A stretch of 64,000 bases of DNA from Photobacterium sp. DA100 (GCF_029223585.1 NZ_CP119423.1:1426001-1490000); one strand, 5' to 3'; positions 1 to 8,994 are shown, numbered from the stretch's first letter. The notes: a model not told the origin generated them from the sequence alone. Made by a program: numbers and translations.

Positions 1-1
1 A

Positions 2-1330
2 GATGATGTCACATTGAGGGATTTTACCTTGGATGGTCAAGGTAAAGATATTTCTCGTATCATTAATATTCAGCGAAATGTAAAAAGGCCAAAGTTACTA
101 AATTTATTGTTTAAAAATGTTTCATCGTCAACTTTTTTACGTTGCGTGGACTTTAGCGATGATGGTGTGGAAGGTTTTGAATTCAATGGGCTAGGGTGCG
201 TCAATATCACTGCCGCAGGGAATGATATTGTCGGTGACATTGATGGTATGTGTCGGCTGATACAGATGAATAATTACCAAACAACAGCTACTACAAACCC
301 GAGTTCAGGTAAGATAAGAAATACTTCCGGTAGAAAGCTAGGGACTAGAGAAGATGGTGATTTAATTCATTTGCAGTCTGATTCAGATCGAGAGTTTTCT
401 ATTGAAGTTGAAAATACCTTTGGAGCTGAAATAGCAAAGCGATTAATTAAGATTCAGGCTAATGGTATTAAAGTTAAGGGCTCTTATGCCGATGCTCGAG
501 ATAACACTGAGGACATGTGGAGTATCGTTTCCGCATACGGTAAAAACTGCACGGTGTTAGATACGTTTGGGATAGGTCGTGTATTTGGTGCTGTAGATAC
601 TGAAGGCGACAATAACAAAGTTCGTAATTCAGAGTTAATTCAGTATGTGAAAGCTGCTAATTCGTTTGTTGTCCTCGTAGCAAAAGGGGCAAACGTTGTT
701 GTGTCTGCATCTAATGGTGTGGGTGTTGATGATATCGTCAGGGCTCGAACCGATAAAGGTAGTATTTCTCGGTTGAAAGTATCTGATGTGTCAGGTGTCG
801 CAGAGCGAACACTAGTCTCAGCTTCAGTTAATTCAGATAATAATTTTGATATCGACGATTTGGATATTGGTGATGTATATGGCCGTTGCGCGGGAACTAC
901 TCATGCACCAATCGACATTTTTAAAGACCCAGATGCAACAGGGCTGCTTAAAAATGTCTCTCTGGGCGACGTAAACCTAAAAACAGATGGTTACTTTATT
1001 TGTGCAAATATCCGCGATGTTGATGATCTGGATGTGTCAGATATGAAAGCAAGCGGGCACACTTCAACAGCGTTGCAGTTGGCAAGATGTACGGAAGTAG
1101 ATTTGAATAATATCTCAGGGGCGAAAACAACCGTCAAGATGATTGACTGTGTGGATACCATTAGTACCAATATTAAGCGTGGTTCAGAGAAAGGCATTCA
1201 TTATATTGGTGGTGATGACCATATTGCAGATGGTGTGTATGTTCGCAAAGGTGCAAACCCTGTTTACCAGGATGAAGCTAACTTACCGACAAATGTTCAA
1301 GTCGGTTCTGCGATGATTATGAATTCGTAA
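2..1330 (+). CDS. Right-handed beta-helix phage tail fibre/spike-like protein, 5' partial
   Basis: The frame is open to the left edge: codons before the TTG at 14 read D-D-V-T and join smoothly to LRDFTLDGQG, so the TTG is not a real start and the N-terminus lies outside the window. About 440 residues are visible. They consist of short, weakly periodic beta-rich turns with many N, D and G residues, for example the recurring V-x-D-I/L-D-V-S/G pattern in the last third. This is the look of parallel beta-helix proteins such as pectate-lyase-fold tail spikes and adhesins. The stop is 17 bases before a baseplate gene on the same strand, so a role in host-surface binding is likely. The DNA is more AT-rich than the chromosomal genes further right. 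A surface adhesin is the alternative. Confidence 0.6.
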   Translation, partial: DDVTLRDFTLDGQGKDISRIINIQRNVKRPKLLNLLFKNVSSSTFLRCVDFSDDGVEGFEFNGLGCVNITAAGNDIVGDIDGMCRLIQMNNYQTTATTNPSSGKIRNTSGRKLGTREDGDLIHLQSDSDREFSIEVENTFGAEIAKRLIKIQANGIKVKGSYADARDNTEDMWSIVSAYGKNCTVLDTFGIGRVFGAVDTEGDNNKVRNSELIQYVKAANSFVVLVAKGANVVVSASNGVGVDDIVRARTDKGSISRLKVSDVSGVAERTLVSASVNSDNNFDIDDLDIGDVYGRCAGTTHAPIDIFKDPDATGLLKNVSLGDVNLKTDGYFICANIRDVDDLDVSDMKASGHTSTALQLARCTEVDLNNISGAKTTVKMIDCVDTISTNIKRGSEKGIHYIGGDDHIADGVYVRKGANPVYQDEANLPTNVQVGSAMIMNS

Positions 1331-1347
1331 TACAGGGTTTATTTTTT

Positions 1348-1884
1348 ATGCTAACCCTAAACGGAACCCAACTCCCATTAAAGAACCTACGCATTAGCGT
1401 TCGTCAGCAATTGGCCGGACAGGATATGTCCGGCCAGACCTCGGCTACCGACCAAGCGGAAACAGGTAGCAAGGGTAAAATTCTGACAGTGAAAGGCGTG
1501 ATCCCATTTACCAAAAAACAGCTATTAACCAACTTGTTCAGCATGGCGGAAGCACAAGAAAACGATGCTCGCCAAATCTATCGCATTAGCAATAAAACGG
1601 CAGAAGCCTTGAAAATTCGCCAGGTGAAATTTCAAGGAGCCGTTCGTGCTGATGAGCAAGATTCTCATCGACAATGGAGCGTTTCATTTGAACTGGTAGA
1701 ACATCTATCGGTACCAGAACGAGTCGAGCAACGCCAATCGGACAAACCAGCAGCTCAGCAGAAGGTACAGGGTGTAACCACTCCAGTTGAAACAGGGACG
1801 CAAGTTGATGCACCACCAGATACCAATGTTGAGCTGACAGGCTTAATGGGAGTGCTAAAACGACTTGATGACTCCTTGGCATGA
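1348..1884 (+). CDS. Phage baseplate complex-like protein
   Basis: A 178-residue protein starting MLTLNGTQLPLKNLRI. The first 125 residues look like a compact beta-rich domain (LTLNGTQLPLKNLRISV, later ILTVKGVIPF and RQWSVSFELVEH) and the tail is a flexible Q/P/T-rich linker. Together with the hub and spike genes that follow directly, this fits a small baseplate or tail-tube-associated protein of a contractile-tail phage or tailocin. I cannot assign it to a named phage gene. It starts 17 bases after the beta-helix gene and ends 11 bases before the hub gene, so all are probably one transcript. Confidence 0.55.
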   Translation: MLTLNGTQLPLKNLRISVRQQLAGQDMSGQTSATDQAETGSKGKILTVKGVIPFTKKQLLTNLFSMAEAQENDARQIYRISNKTAEALKIRQVKFQGAVRADEQDSHRQWSVSFELVEHLSVPERVEQRQSDKPAAQQKVQGVTTPVETGTQVDAPPDTNVELTGLMGVLKRLDDSLA

Positions 1885-1895
1885 AGTGAAAGATC

Positions 1896-2591
1896 ATGAC
1901 AGCAAATCATAACTTTATTTGTCGGGTTTACCTTGGTAGTCAAAAGGTAAAAGTGAAATCGCACAGGGTATCATTAACAGAAAACACGCCAGGGCGATGT
2001 AAGTTGACCGTAGAAGGTAACCCAGACAGTGACACTATTGTGGCCGTTGACTTGGGTTGGGGCGATTCGATTGATCGGGTTTTCCTTGGTTATGTTGAAC
2101 GGGTGCAGCCGGCTGAAAATGGTTGGTCAGATATTTTTTGTAGGGAACTGGCTGCTGTTCTCTATCACCCTTTTAATGTGATCATGCGTCATCCAACCTT
2201 GATGCAGTTATTGAGTAACTTGACCCAGCAAACGGGACTGCAATTTGTGGTACCGGAGAAGGCTTACAGCAAAACGTCAATCCCTTGCTTCTATAGCGAT
2301 GGCAATGGGTATCGCATCATGGATGAGCTGGCCCAAGCCTTCAGCATTGACGACTTATTCTGGCAACAGCAGGGCAATGGGCAGATATTTGTTGGCAGCT
2401 GGGAAGATTCGTATTGGGCTGATAAGCCAATAACCCTTCCCAATGAACTGATGACCAAACACACCGCGAATAAATCGGTCAGGTTACCGGCACTCCCAAA
2501 ACTCAAGCCGGGTGTGATGGTTAACGGCATCCGCCTGTCATCAGTTGAATTTGAAGGCACGGAGGCCAAACTAACATGGAAAGTACAATAA
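1896..2591 (+). CDS. Phage baseplate hub-like protein (short gpD/gp44 type)
   Basis: A 231-residue protein whose fold cues match tail hub proteins: an N-terminal beta domain (FICRVYLGSQKVKVKSHRVS, LTENTPGRCKLTVEG), a statement of a displaced surface (VFLGYVERVQPAENGW), then the typical hub block with a tyrosine- and tryptophan-rich stretch (YRIMDELAQAFSIDDLFWQQ) and GQIFVGSWEDSYW. Hub proteins form the ring that carries the central spike. It is shorter than the usual 330-400 residues of gpD/gp44 proteins. Its end overlaps the start of the spike gene by 16 bases, a common sign of translational coupling. Confidence in a hub role comes mainly from order and layout. Confidence 0.55.
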   Translation: MTANHNFICRVYLGSQKVKVKSHRVSLTENTPGRCKLTVEGNPDSDTIVAVDLGWGDSIDRVFLGYVERVQPAENGWSDIFCRELAAVLYHPFNVIMRHPTLMQLLSNLTQQTGLQFVVPEKAYSKTSIPCFYSDGNGYRIMDELAQAFSIDDLFWQQQGNGQIFVGSWEDSYWADKPITLPNELMTKHTANKSVRLPALPKLKPGVMVNGIRLSSVEFEGTEAKLTWKVQ

Positions 2592-3268
2592 AGCGGATTA
2601 TCTTCCGTCTATTCCCTGAGCTAACGGGCCGTTGGCACTTGCCTAGATGGGGTAAGGTGGTGGCCCTGCCTGAGTTGCCAGAAGAAGGGCAACAGTCCGA
2701 TAGGTTCTATCCTTACTACGCGGCAGATATCCAGCTGTTGGATGAAAAGGGTGTCGATTATAAAAACAAACCCCCATTACAGGCAGTACCTTTGCCCGTT
2801 CCTGGTGTGGGCGATCATGCAGGAAGGTTGGAGCCGCCTGCTATTGGTAGCATCGTTGAGCTGGGGTTCATCTTCGGCCAACCAGATAAGCCATTCATTC
2901 GCTGCGTTCTCCCGCTTGGCTTTAAGTTACCAGGTATCAAAGAAGGCGAGAGTCGTTACCAACAGCGGCAAGGTGTTTATCACCTGGTAGACCAAGAGGG
3001 CAACTTCGAGCGAAAGACAGATAAAGATGAACAGCTTGAATGCCTTAATCAACGCATCAAGGTGCTGGAGAACCGGTTAGCTGAAATCAATGGCGACCAT
3101 ACTGAAACGGTAAAAGGGAACAAGACGACCACCGCTAAGCACATCACCGAAGATGCCAACACCATCAAGATGAACGGCGGTACTGGTGTTTGTACTGGCG
3201 CAACGATTTGCCCGTTCACTGGAAAGCCACACGTGGATGTATCTAAAACCGTATTTGCAGGGAAGTAA
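2576..3268 (+). CDS. Phage baseplate assembly protein V-like central spike
   Basis: A 230-residue protein that most resembles gpV/gp45-type spikes. Residues 20-125 look like the OB-fold domain (W-G-K-V-V at the start, then PPAIGSIVELGFIFGQPDKPFIRCVLP, typical of spike OB folds). A short predicted coiled coil follows (LECLNQRIKVLENRLAEING). The C-terminal third is a T/K/N-rich beta-helix-like needle (TETVKGNKTTTAKHITEDANTIKM). It ends with C-x-G-A-x-I-C-P-F-T-G-K-P-H-V-D, cysteines and a histidine likely to bind a metal at the apex. The spike punctures the target envelope. It directly follows the hub gene, as expected for a contractile tail. Confidence 0.7.
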   Translation: MESTIKRIIFRLFPELTGRWHLPRWGKVVALPELPEEGQQSDRFYPYYAADIQLLDEKGVDYKNKPPLQAVPLPVPGVGDHAGRLEPPAIGSIVELGFIFGQPDKPFIRCVLPLGFKLPGIKEGESRYQQRQGVYHLVDQEGNFERKTDKDEQLECLNQRIKVLENRLAEINGDHTETVKGNKTTTAKHITEDANTIKMNGGTGVCTGATICPFTGKPHVDVSKTVFAGK

Positions 3269-3269
3269 T

Positions 3270-3467
3270 ATGGCACTCAGTAAAACATCACTCAAGCAAC
3301 GAATCATCACAGAACTACAGGCCAAAGGCTTTGTCACAGAAGGGGAGTTTGCCCAAGCTGGCAGCATGGCCGAAGCCATCGCCAATGCTGTGGTTGATGA
3401 ACTCACACAGAACGCTAAAGTGGATGTTAAGGGTGGGAGTTCTGAGGGGCTACACAATTTAGTCTGA
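3270..3467 (+). CDS. Short phage tail-module protein
   Basis: ATG at 3270 follows the spike stop by one base; a longer reading from 3186 is rejected because it would run inside the spike gene. The 65-residue product (MALSKTSLKQRIITELQAKG, then AEAIANAVVDELTQNAKV) is a helical protein of the type found directly after spike genes in Vibrio prophage tail modules. After the glycine/serine turn GGSSEG it ends abruptly in LHNLV. Such proteins usually continue with a short beta strand, so this end may have been altered where phage DNA joins other DNA. That is inference. Confidence 0.55.
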   Translation: MALSKTSLKQRIITELQAKGFVTEGEFAQAGSMAEAIANAVVDELTQNAKVDVKGGSSEGLHNLV

Positions 3468-3626
3468 AATGTTAAGTGGCTCAAAAATTAAGTTTGCATG
3501 GTTTGTAGTTCGGTAATGTTGGACTATGTTTGCTTTGCATATAGCCTATTTGTTGTTTTCGGTAGAGCGGCTGACTACCAAGTAATACGTTTATGCCACA
3601 TCAAATTGAATGCAAAGGAGGCAATT

Positions 3627-4730
3627 GTGAGAATACGTATTGCGAACTACAACCTAGAAAATATTTTTAATCGCTTTGATTTTTCTGCCTTTGGTAATAG
3701 TCAAGATGCAGATCGCTCCCAGCGTTATCTACCACCAATTGTTAATTATCTAACTGATTTTAGAAGTAATGATCTTACTGAGTTTGAAGATTTCAAACAG
3801 ACATTACGAGCAGCATTCCTTTCTCAGGAAGATGATAAACGCCAACACACCGCACTAGCTATCAAAGAAGCTGACGCCGATTTACTATGTTTGCAAGAAG
3901 TTGACAGTATTGATGCGCTACTTAAATTCCGTGACTTGTATTTAAATAAAACTCAAGGAAATGATTATAAACAAGTTGTTTTGCATGAAGGAAATGATAG
4001 AAGAGGGATTGATGTTGCTGCGATGGCAACAGCCAAATTCCCGATTTATTCAAGGTCACATGCCCATATGACGAGAGCAGACCTGGGTAGTAAAGAACAT
4101 AGAGATGAACTTATAAATAGATTTCCAGTAGCAAAAAAAGAAATGAATAAAAGGGGGCGTATTTTCAATCGAGATTGTCTTGAACTCGAGGTTCGTAAAG
4201 ATGGTAAAGAGTTGACGGTTTTTGTCTGTCATTTTAAGTCTATGGGAGGTGGACGTGATAAGACCATAGGTGAGCGTACTCTTGAAGCTCTAGCCGTTCG
4301 ACATTTGATTGAAAGTAAATTTGATAATCCTGAAAAGGCTAACTGGATTGTAATTGGCGATTTAAATGATTATAGAGAGCAAGTAAAAGTTAGAGCCGAT
4401 GGTTCTGAAGACTTAGTTACTGAAGAAAGTTCTGGTTTAGATCCTTTATTAGATGGCGGGTTTGCAGTAAACCTAGTATCTAGACTCGAGCCGATGCAAC
4501 GATGGACTCACTATTATAGCTGGGGAAAAACAAAATCTCAGCTGGATTATATTCTTGTATCACCTGCAATCGCGAATGCTAACCACGATGCACAACCTGA
4601 GGTTATACGTAATGGTATGCCATTAAGAGTGCCTAATACTGATGATGTGGAGAGGTTTCCACGCATAGGATGGGATAGGCCAAAAGCAAGTGATCATTGC
4701 CCAGTAGTTGTAACAGTGACAATACCGTAA
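3627..4730 (+). CDS. Endonuclease/exonuclease/phosphatase family protein
   Basis: GTG at 3627 is chosen because AAAGGAGG lies just upstream and the family's first beta strand starts there (MRIRIANYNLENIF); the upstream extension is not protein-like. The 367-residue product has the family landmarks in order: N-Y-N-L-E-N near the start, LLCLQEVD with the catalytic glutamate, VCHFKSMGGG, WIVIGDLNDYR (the GDLND motif), LDYILVS and KASDHCPVVV with the catalytic histidine. No signal peptide is visible. The family covers DNases, phosphodiesterases and sphingomyelinase-like enzymes, so the substrate is open. The gene is AT-rich, stands alone after the tail module and has its own terminator, so it looks like acquired cargo. 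Confidence 0.8.
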   Translation: MRIRIANYNLENIFNRFDFSAFGNSQDADRSQRYLPPIVNYLTDFRSNDLTEFEDFKQTLRAAFLSQEDDKRQHTALAIKEADADLLCLQEVDSIDALLKFRDLYLNKTQGNDYKQVVLHEGNDRRGIDVAAMATAKFPIYSRSHAHMTRADLGSKEHRDELINRFPVAKKEMNKRGRIFNRDCLELEVRKDGKELTVFVCHFKSMGGGRDKTIGERTLEALAVRHLIESKFDNPEKANWIVIGDLNDYREQVKVRADGSEDLVTEESSGLDPLLDGGFAVNLVSRLEPMQRWTHYYSWGKTKSQLDYILVSPAIANANHDAQPEVIRNGMPLRVPNTDDVERFPRIGWDRPKASDHCPVVVTVTIP

Positions 4731-4744
4731 AAGCTAGGTCGTCT

Positions 4745-4778
4745 AAAAAGGGTAAGAGTTGTTCTCTTACCCTTTTTT
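4745..4778 (+). terminator. Rho-independent terminator after the EEP-family gene
   Basis: Stem AAAAGGGTAAGAG, loop TTGTT, then CTCTTACCC running into a T-tract, starting 15 bases after the stop codon. Confidence 0.85.
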
Positions 4779-5331
4779 GTTGCCTATTGAAGGCCACGGC
4801 GTAGAAATATTTCCCACGAAATCCGCACTCTTCCTCCCCTCCCGCGCGCTTATCGATCAAATAATTTTTCAGTTTTGCTTTTACGTAGTTCGAAGACCAG
4901 CATTAGGAATGCAATACATGCTCAGACCGCTTGAATAAAGGGGGGAGGGTGAGATTAGGAAACCTTAAAACTGCAGTAGGGAAGACCAGGGAAAACATCA
5001 AAGAATGATCAAAATTTCAGTGGATTTCATTCTAATGATCTCTGTGAATAGGTGGATGCTTTGACTAAGTCACTGTATTAAAAGAAAAGGCGTGGTTTTT
5101 CGTGGTGGGTTGGTTGATCGCGTTATGATCGTTCATTTGAGAGTATGGTTTAAGTGCTTGAAAAACAAGTAACTTGAAAATGAATCCCTCTTTTCAAACT
5201 GAAATACTCAGGAGAAATTTTTATACGGGGTTAGGAGAGGGGGAGTGAATGGTATAAAAATTATCTGCCGCCATTTTGTCGCCATCACTCTGATTTTTCT
5301 AAAGCTAACTGATTCTATCTGGTTGTATTAA
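4779..5331. other. Gene-free stretch between the phage-like segment and pst
   Basis: I see no convincing gene in these about 550 bases on either strand. The DNA is AT-rich on the right side and contains purine-rich patches such as AAAGGGGGGAGGG near 4937. It separates the acquired-looking segment from core genes, so an attachment site or decayed prophage end could lie here, but I find no clear direct repeat. Confidence 0.4.
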
Positions 5332-5361
5332 AACAAAAAAAGGCCCCCTACTTGAGGGGGC
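5332..5361 (-). terminator. Terminator of the pst operon
   Basis: On the minus strand GCCCCCT, loop CAAGT, AGGGGGC is followed by CTTTTTTTGTTTT, a strong intrinsic terminator 70 bases after the pstB stop. Confidence 0.9.
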
Positions 5362-5430
5362 AATATTTACCATCGCTGTTATTATTCGTCAAAAATCTGC
5401 ATCTGATTTGAGGAAGTGATTGAATGGCGA

Positions 5431-6180
5431 TTAACCAAAGTCACCGTTTACGTAGCCGCGGGTACGGTCATCAGCTGGTTGGTTGAACAGCACGTCTGTT
5501 GAGTCGTGTTCGACCAGCTCACCCATCAGGAAGAAGGCCGTGCGGTCAGAGATACGGCGGGCCTGCTGCATCGAGTGGGTAACGATAACGATGGTGAAGT
5601 CTTTCTTCAGGGATTCCATCAAATCTTCAATTTTCTTGGTAGCAATAGGGTCAAGTGCTGATGTTGGTTCGTCCATCAGGATCACTTCTGGCTCCATTGC
5701 GATAGTACGGGCAATACACAGACGCTGCTGCTGACCACCCGACAGGCCGAAGGCGTGTGATTTCAAACGGTCTTTCACTTCATCCCACAGGGCAGCACCA
5801 CGTAGCGAGCGCTCGACCACTTCATCGAGGATCTTCTTGTCTTTAACACCCTGGGCACGAAGGCCGTAGGCAATGTTCTCGTAGATGCTCATTGGGAACG
5901 GGTTCGGTTTCTGGAATACCATACCGACTTTGATGCGAAGCTGAGCTACGTCGATGTTGCCGTAAACATCTTCACCATCCATAGTCAGCTTGCCGTCGAT
6001 TTTTACGCCTTCGATCAGGTCGTTCATACGGTTAAGGCAGCGCAGCAGTGTCGATTTACCGCAGCCCGACGGACCGATTAGTGCGGTAACCTGGCGGTTA
6101 GGAATTGGCAGGTTGATTTTCTTCAGCGCCTGGTTCTCGCCGTAGTAAAGGTCTAGATTTTCAATATTAAATTTGTTCAT
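5431..6180 (-). CDS. pstB: Phosphate ABC transporter ATP-binding protein PstB
   Basis: A 249-residue ABC ATPase that powers high-affinity phosphate import with PstSCA. Start MNKFNIENL is set by GAGGAAGAG upstream; an extension of five residues is less likely. Motifs in order: Walker [11 protein letters not shown]-loop [14 protein letters not shown], signature LSGGQQQR, Walker [14 protein letters not shown] and the switch histidine in VTHSMQQA. The [14 protein letters not shown] stretch and the end [10 protein letters not shown] are typical of PstB. It lies 18 bases after pstA in one operon. No phoU follows here; instead a terminator closes the operon, so phoU, if present, is elsewhere. Confidence 0.97.
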   Translation of the reverse strand: MNKFNIENLDLYYGENQALKKINLPIPNRQVTALIGPSGCGKSTLLRCLNRMNDLIEGVKIDGKLTMDGEDVYGNIDVAQLRIKVGMVFQKPNPFPMSIYENIAYGLRAQGVKDKKILDEVVERSLRGAALWDEVKDRLKSHAFGLSGGQQQRLCIARTIAMEPEVILMDEPTSALDPIATKKIEDLMESLKKDFTIVIVTHSMQQARRISDRTAFFLMGELVEHDSTDVLFNQPADDRTRGYVNGDFG

Positions 6181-6198
6181 GGTTCTCTTCCTCAAAAA

Positions 6199-7065
6199 TT
6201 AGTAAGTCGCAGTATTGAATCGGCTAGCGATGAGCTTCGTTAGCAAGTTAATAACAAGAACAACAATGATCAGAATGGTGGCGGTTGCGTATGCCTGGTT
6301 CCATTCGTGAATTGTGTATAGCTCCTGCGTTAGTTTGTACAGGTGAACGGTTAGCGTACGGCCAGAGTCGAACATGCTCTCTGGGATACGGGCAACCATA
6401 CCTGCTGTCATGAAGACCGGTGCGGATTCACCGATAACACGACCTACACTGAGGATGATGGAGGTAACAATACCCGGCATAGCGCTTGGTAGGATTAGTC
6501 TCCAGATGGTGTAAATTTTAGATGCACCCAGACCATATGAACCTTCACGGTAAGTCTGAGGAACAGCCATTAGTGCTTCTTCCGTTGTGCGGATAATAAC
6601 AGGGAGGATCAGGATACTCAGGGTCAGGGCACCTGACAGGATAGAGTAACCAAAGCCCATTACGACAACGAAGAATGTCATACCGAACAGACCGTAGATA
6701 ATCGACGGAATACCGGCCAGTGATTCAGTACAGAAACGGATCACTTTAACTAGCTTACTACCCACTTTTGCATATTCGGTTAGGTAGATAGCAGTCATGA
6801 TACCCAGTGGCGCGGCAACACCGATTGAAGCGGCAACCATGTATAGGGTTGATACGATCATTGGCCAGATCCCTGACTCTTGACCGATGGTGGTGTAGTT
6901 GCTGGTGATGAACGACCAGTCTACGTATGACAGGCCATTGCTGAGGATGTACCAAACTACCCATACCAGGAAGCCTACCGTGATAGAGGCTGCCGACCAG
7001 ATAAGCGCCAGAGAAATTTTATCTTTCATCTGCTGCTTTTGTGTATTTGTACCTTTAAGAGCCAT
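6199..7065 (-). CDS. pstA: Phosphate ABC transporter permease PstA
   Basis: A 288-residue inner-membrane permease with about six membrane segments, the first at residues 16-40. The EAA-like coupling loop is visible as TYREGSYGLGASKIYTIWRLILPSA, and AGIPSIIYGLFG is the family's conserved motif. It forms the channel with PstC. The gene is 5 bases after pstC and 18 before pstB. Length matches the usual 280-300 residues. Confidence 0.96.
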   Translation of the reverse strand: MALKGTNTQKQQMKDKISLALIWSAASITVGFLVWVVWYILSNGLSYVDWSFITSNYTTIGQESGIWPMIVSTLYMVAASIGVAAPLGIMTAIYLTEYAKVGSKLVKVIRFCTESLAGIPSIIYGLFGMTFFVVVMGFGYSILSGALTLSILILPVIIRTTEEALMAVPQTYREGSYGLGASKIYTIWRLILPSAMPGIVTSIILSVGRVIGESAPVFMTAGMVARIPESMFDSGRTLTVHLYKLTQELYTIHEWNQAYATATILIIVVLVINLLTKLIASRFNTATY

Positions 7066-7070
7066 TGTGA

Positions 7071-7982
7071 TTACCTCGCACGCTCACGGTTCAGATAAAG
7101 AAGCGCACCGTTCAGTACCATGATGAAGACCAGAAGAACGATACCCGTTGCGTAGAGTGCACTTGCGTGCAAGCCAGTTGCGTATGACATTTCAATCGCA
7201 ATGTTTGCCGTCAGGGTACGGGCCGAATCCAGCAGGCCTTGTGGCATTGCAGGGGAGTTACCCATTACCATGATAATCGCCATGGTTTCACCCAGAGCAC
7301 GAGCAACACCCAGGATCACGCCGGTCATGATGCCCGAGCGGGCAGCAGGTACAAGCAGCTTAAAGATAGTGAACATTTGCGATGCACCCAGGGCGTACGA
7401 ACCTTCTTTGTAAGTACGGGGTACAGCGCGGATTGATGTTTCAGATACCGTGATAACGGTTGGCAGAATCATCACCGCAAGTACGATGATACCGGCCAAG
7501 ATGGTGTTACCCGCTGGTACGGCGAAGACATCTTGAATCAGGGGGACGATGATAACCAAGCCGAAGAAACCGTATACAACAGACGGGATACCAGCCAGTA
7601 GTTCAATCATCGGACGGATTGTATTGGCAAGGCGCTTAGGGGCAACCTCGGCAATGAAAATCGCCGTCAGTACGCCGATTGGCACACCCAGAACAACCGC
7701 ACCTGCCGTAGACACTACAGAAGCCACGATCATCGGAGCGATACCGTAAAGCGCTGGTGGAAGCCAGTTGGTGCCGAATACGATAGAACCCACACCGGCT
7801 TGTGCAAAGGCATCGTAGCCTTCGCGGAAAATAAAGTAGCCAATTAAGATCAGCGAGAGAATGCCAAGTGCGGCACTCGATAAAAATAGGTATTTAAAAA
7901 ACAGTTCGCGCCAGTCGACTTTATCTTTAGCTTTCAGCGATGAGCCTTTGGCTGAACTTTCAATGTTATTTGCGATGGTCAT
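7071..7982 (-). CDS. pstC: Phosphate ABC transporter permease PstC
   Basis: A 303-residue permease, partner of PstA. Start MTIANNIESS is preferred because GGAG lies about 8 bases before it; the longer reading adds 24 residues overlapping the pstS-pstC spacer. Signature stretches are AGIPSVVYGFFGLV, the coupling loop TYKEGSYALGASQMFTIFKLLVPAA and ARALGETMAIIMVMGN. A cytoplasmic leader precedes the first membrane segment at about residues 30-55. Cotranscribed with pstS upstream, with a hairpin in between. Confidence 0.96.
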   Translation of the reverse strand: MTIANNIESSAKGSSLKAKDKVDWRELFFKYLFLSSAALGILSLILIGYFIFREGYDAFAQAGVGSIVFGTNWLPPALYGIAPMIVASVVSTAGAVVLGVPIGVLTAIFIAEVAPKRLANTIRPMIELLAGIPSVVYGFFGLVIIVPLIQDVFAVPAGNTILAGIIVLAVMILPTVITVSETSIRAVPRTYKEGSYALGASQMFTIFKLLVPAARSGIMTGVILGVARALGETMAIIMVMGNSPAMPQGLLDSARTLTANIAIEMSYATGLHASALYATGIVLLVFIMVLNGALLYLNRERAR

Positions 7983-8040
7983 ATTTTTACTCCAGATATT
8001 GGCTAAACAAGGTTTATCCGAATACCGAGGAATCAACAAA

Positions 8041-8068
8041 CCGGCCACCACCATCAGATGATGACCGG
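8041..8068 (-). promoter_or_regulatory. Intra-operon hairpin between pstS and pstC
   Basis: On the minus strand a 12-base-pair stem with several G-U pairs and loop UGAU (CCGGUCAUCAUC against GAUGGUGGCCGG-type arm, G-U tolerant) directly follows the pstS stop by 16 bases. It is followed by TTTG rather than a full T-tract. Such a structure would stabilise or partly terminate the pstS message and give more binding protein than permease. Confidence 0.6.
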
Positions 8069-8084
8069 AAAATAAAACGTTTAC

Positions 8085-8903
8085 TTAGTTAACAGCGATG
8101 TAGCCTTTGTCAGCAACAATCTTCTGGCCTTCAGCACTCTTAATCCACTTCAGGAACTCAAGCGCTTCTGCAGATGGGCGGCCTTCTTTGTAAAGCACCA
8201 GGAACGGACGCTGTACACCGTATTCACCGGCTTGGATGGCTTCAACAGATGGCTTGTGGTTGTCGATTGATAGTGGCTTAACAGAACCGTCAACAGAACC
8301 TAGTGAGATGTAACCGATAGCAAATGGGTTGTTGGCTACGATAGTTTTCAGCTGGCCGTTGCCGCTTGCTACTTGCGCACGCTGAGAGATAGCTGATACT
8401 GAAATATCGTTGACTTTCATTTTCAGGTTCATGATGTCTTCGAAAGCACCACGGGTACCAGATGCGGTGTCACGAGTTGCAACAACGATTGGCTTGTCTT
8501 CACCACCTACTTCTTTCCAGTTGGTGATTTCGCCTTTGTAGATTTTGGTCACTTCTTCTTTCGAAAGGTTAGAGACTGGGTTGCTTGTGTGTGCAACGAC
8601 CGCGATACCGTCACGAGCGATAACAACTTCTTTGATGTTGTCTGCTTTCTCAGAATCTTTCAGATCGCGAGAGCTCATACCTAGGTCAGAAGAACCATCG
8701 TGGGCAGCACGAACGCCAGCAGATGAACCTGGGCCCTGAACCTCGATAGTGACATCATGAGATTGTGCGTAGGTCTCACCTAGAACTTCCATGATAGGTG
8801 TAACAGAGTTCGAGCCTACAACAGAAATAGTTTCAGTTGCGATTGCTGGGTTGATAACCATTGAACCTGCTAGGGCTAGTGCACCAATAACCTTTGTTTT
8901 CAT
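8085..8903 (-). CDS. pstS: Phosphate ABC transporter periplasmic binding protein PstS
   Basis: A 272-residue periplasmic phosphate-binding protein and first gene of the operon. Signal peptide about residues 1-22 (MKTKVIGALALAGSMVINPAIA, cleaved before TETISVVGS). Phosphate-binding features: SVVGSNSVTP, GPGSSAGVRAAHDGSSDLGMSSR, and ATRDTASGTRGAFEDIM with the conserved R-x-x-x-S-G-T. The C-terminal IKSAEGQKIVADKGYIAVN is typical. AGGA sits upstream of the ATG. It belongs to the shorter PstS class found in Vibrio, not the 340-residue E. coli type. Confidence 0.95.
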   Translation of the reverse strand: MKTKVIGALALAGSMVINPAIATETISVVGSNSVTPIMEVLGETYAQSHDVTIEVQGPGSSAGVRAAHDGSSDLGMSSRDLKDSEKADNIKEVVIARDGIAVVAHTSNPVSNLSKEEVTKIYKGEITNWKEVGGEDKPIVVATRDTASGTRGAFEDIMNLKMKVNDISVSAISQRAQVASGNGQLKTIVANNPFAIGYISLGSVDGSVKPLSIDNHKPSVEAIQAGEYGVQRPFLVLYKEGRPSAEALEFLKWIKSAEGQKIVADKGYIAVN

Positions 8904-8976
8904 TTTCCTAATCCTTAAAAAGCTGGCCTTATTGCCAATAGGTTTGAATGAACGAGGCCAAGATTAGGGAAGAAGT

Positions 8977-8994
8977 ATGACAGTAATGTTTCAG
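8977..8994 (-). promoter_or_regulatory. Candidate Pho box upstream of pstS
   Basis: On the plus strand ATGACAG TAAT GTTTCAG: the first 7-mer equals the reverse complement of the PhoB half-site CTGTCAT; the second matches at 4 of 7. It lies about 75 bases before pstS, where PhoB sites are expected. Phosphate-starvation control of pst is well established; this particular site is inferred. Confidence 0.45.

Noticed and set aside
1..4800. Complete prophage
   Set aside because: Only the right end of a tail module is visible; no integrase, capsid or lysis genes in the window.
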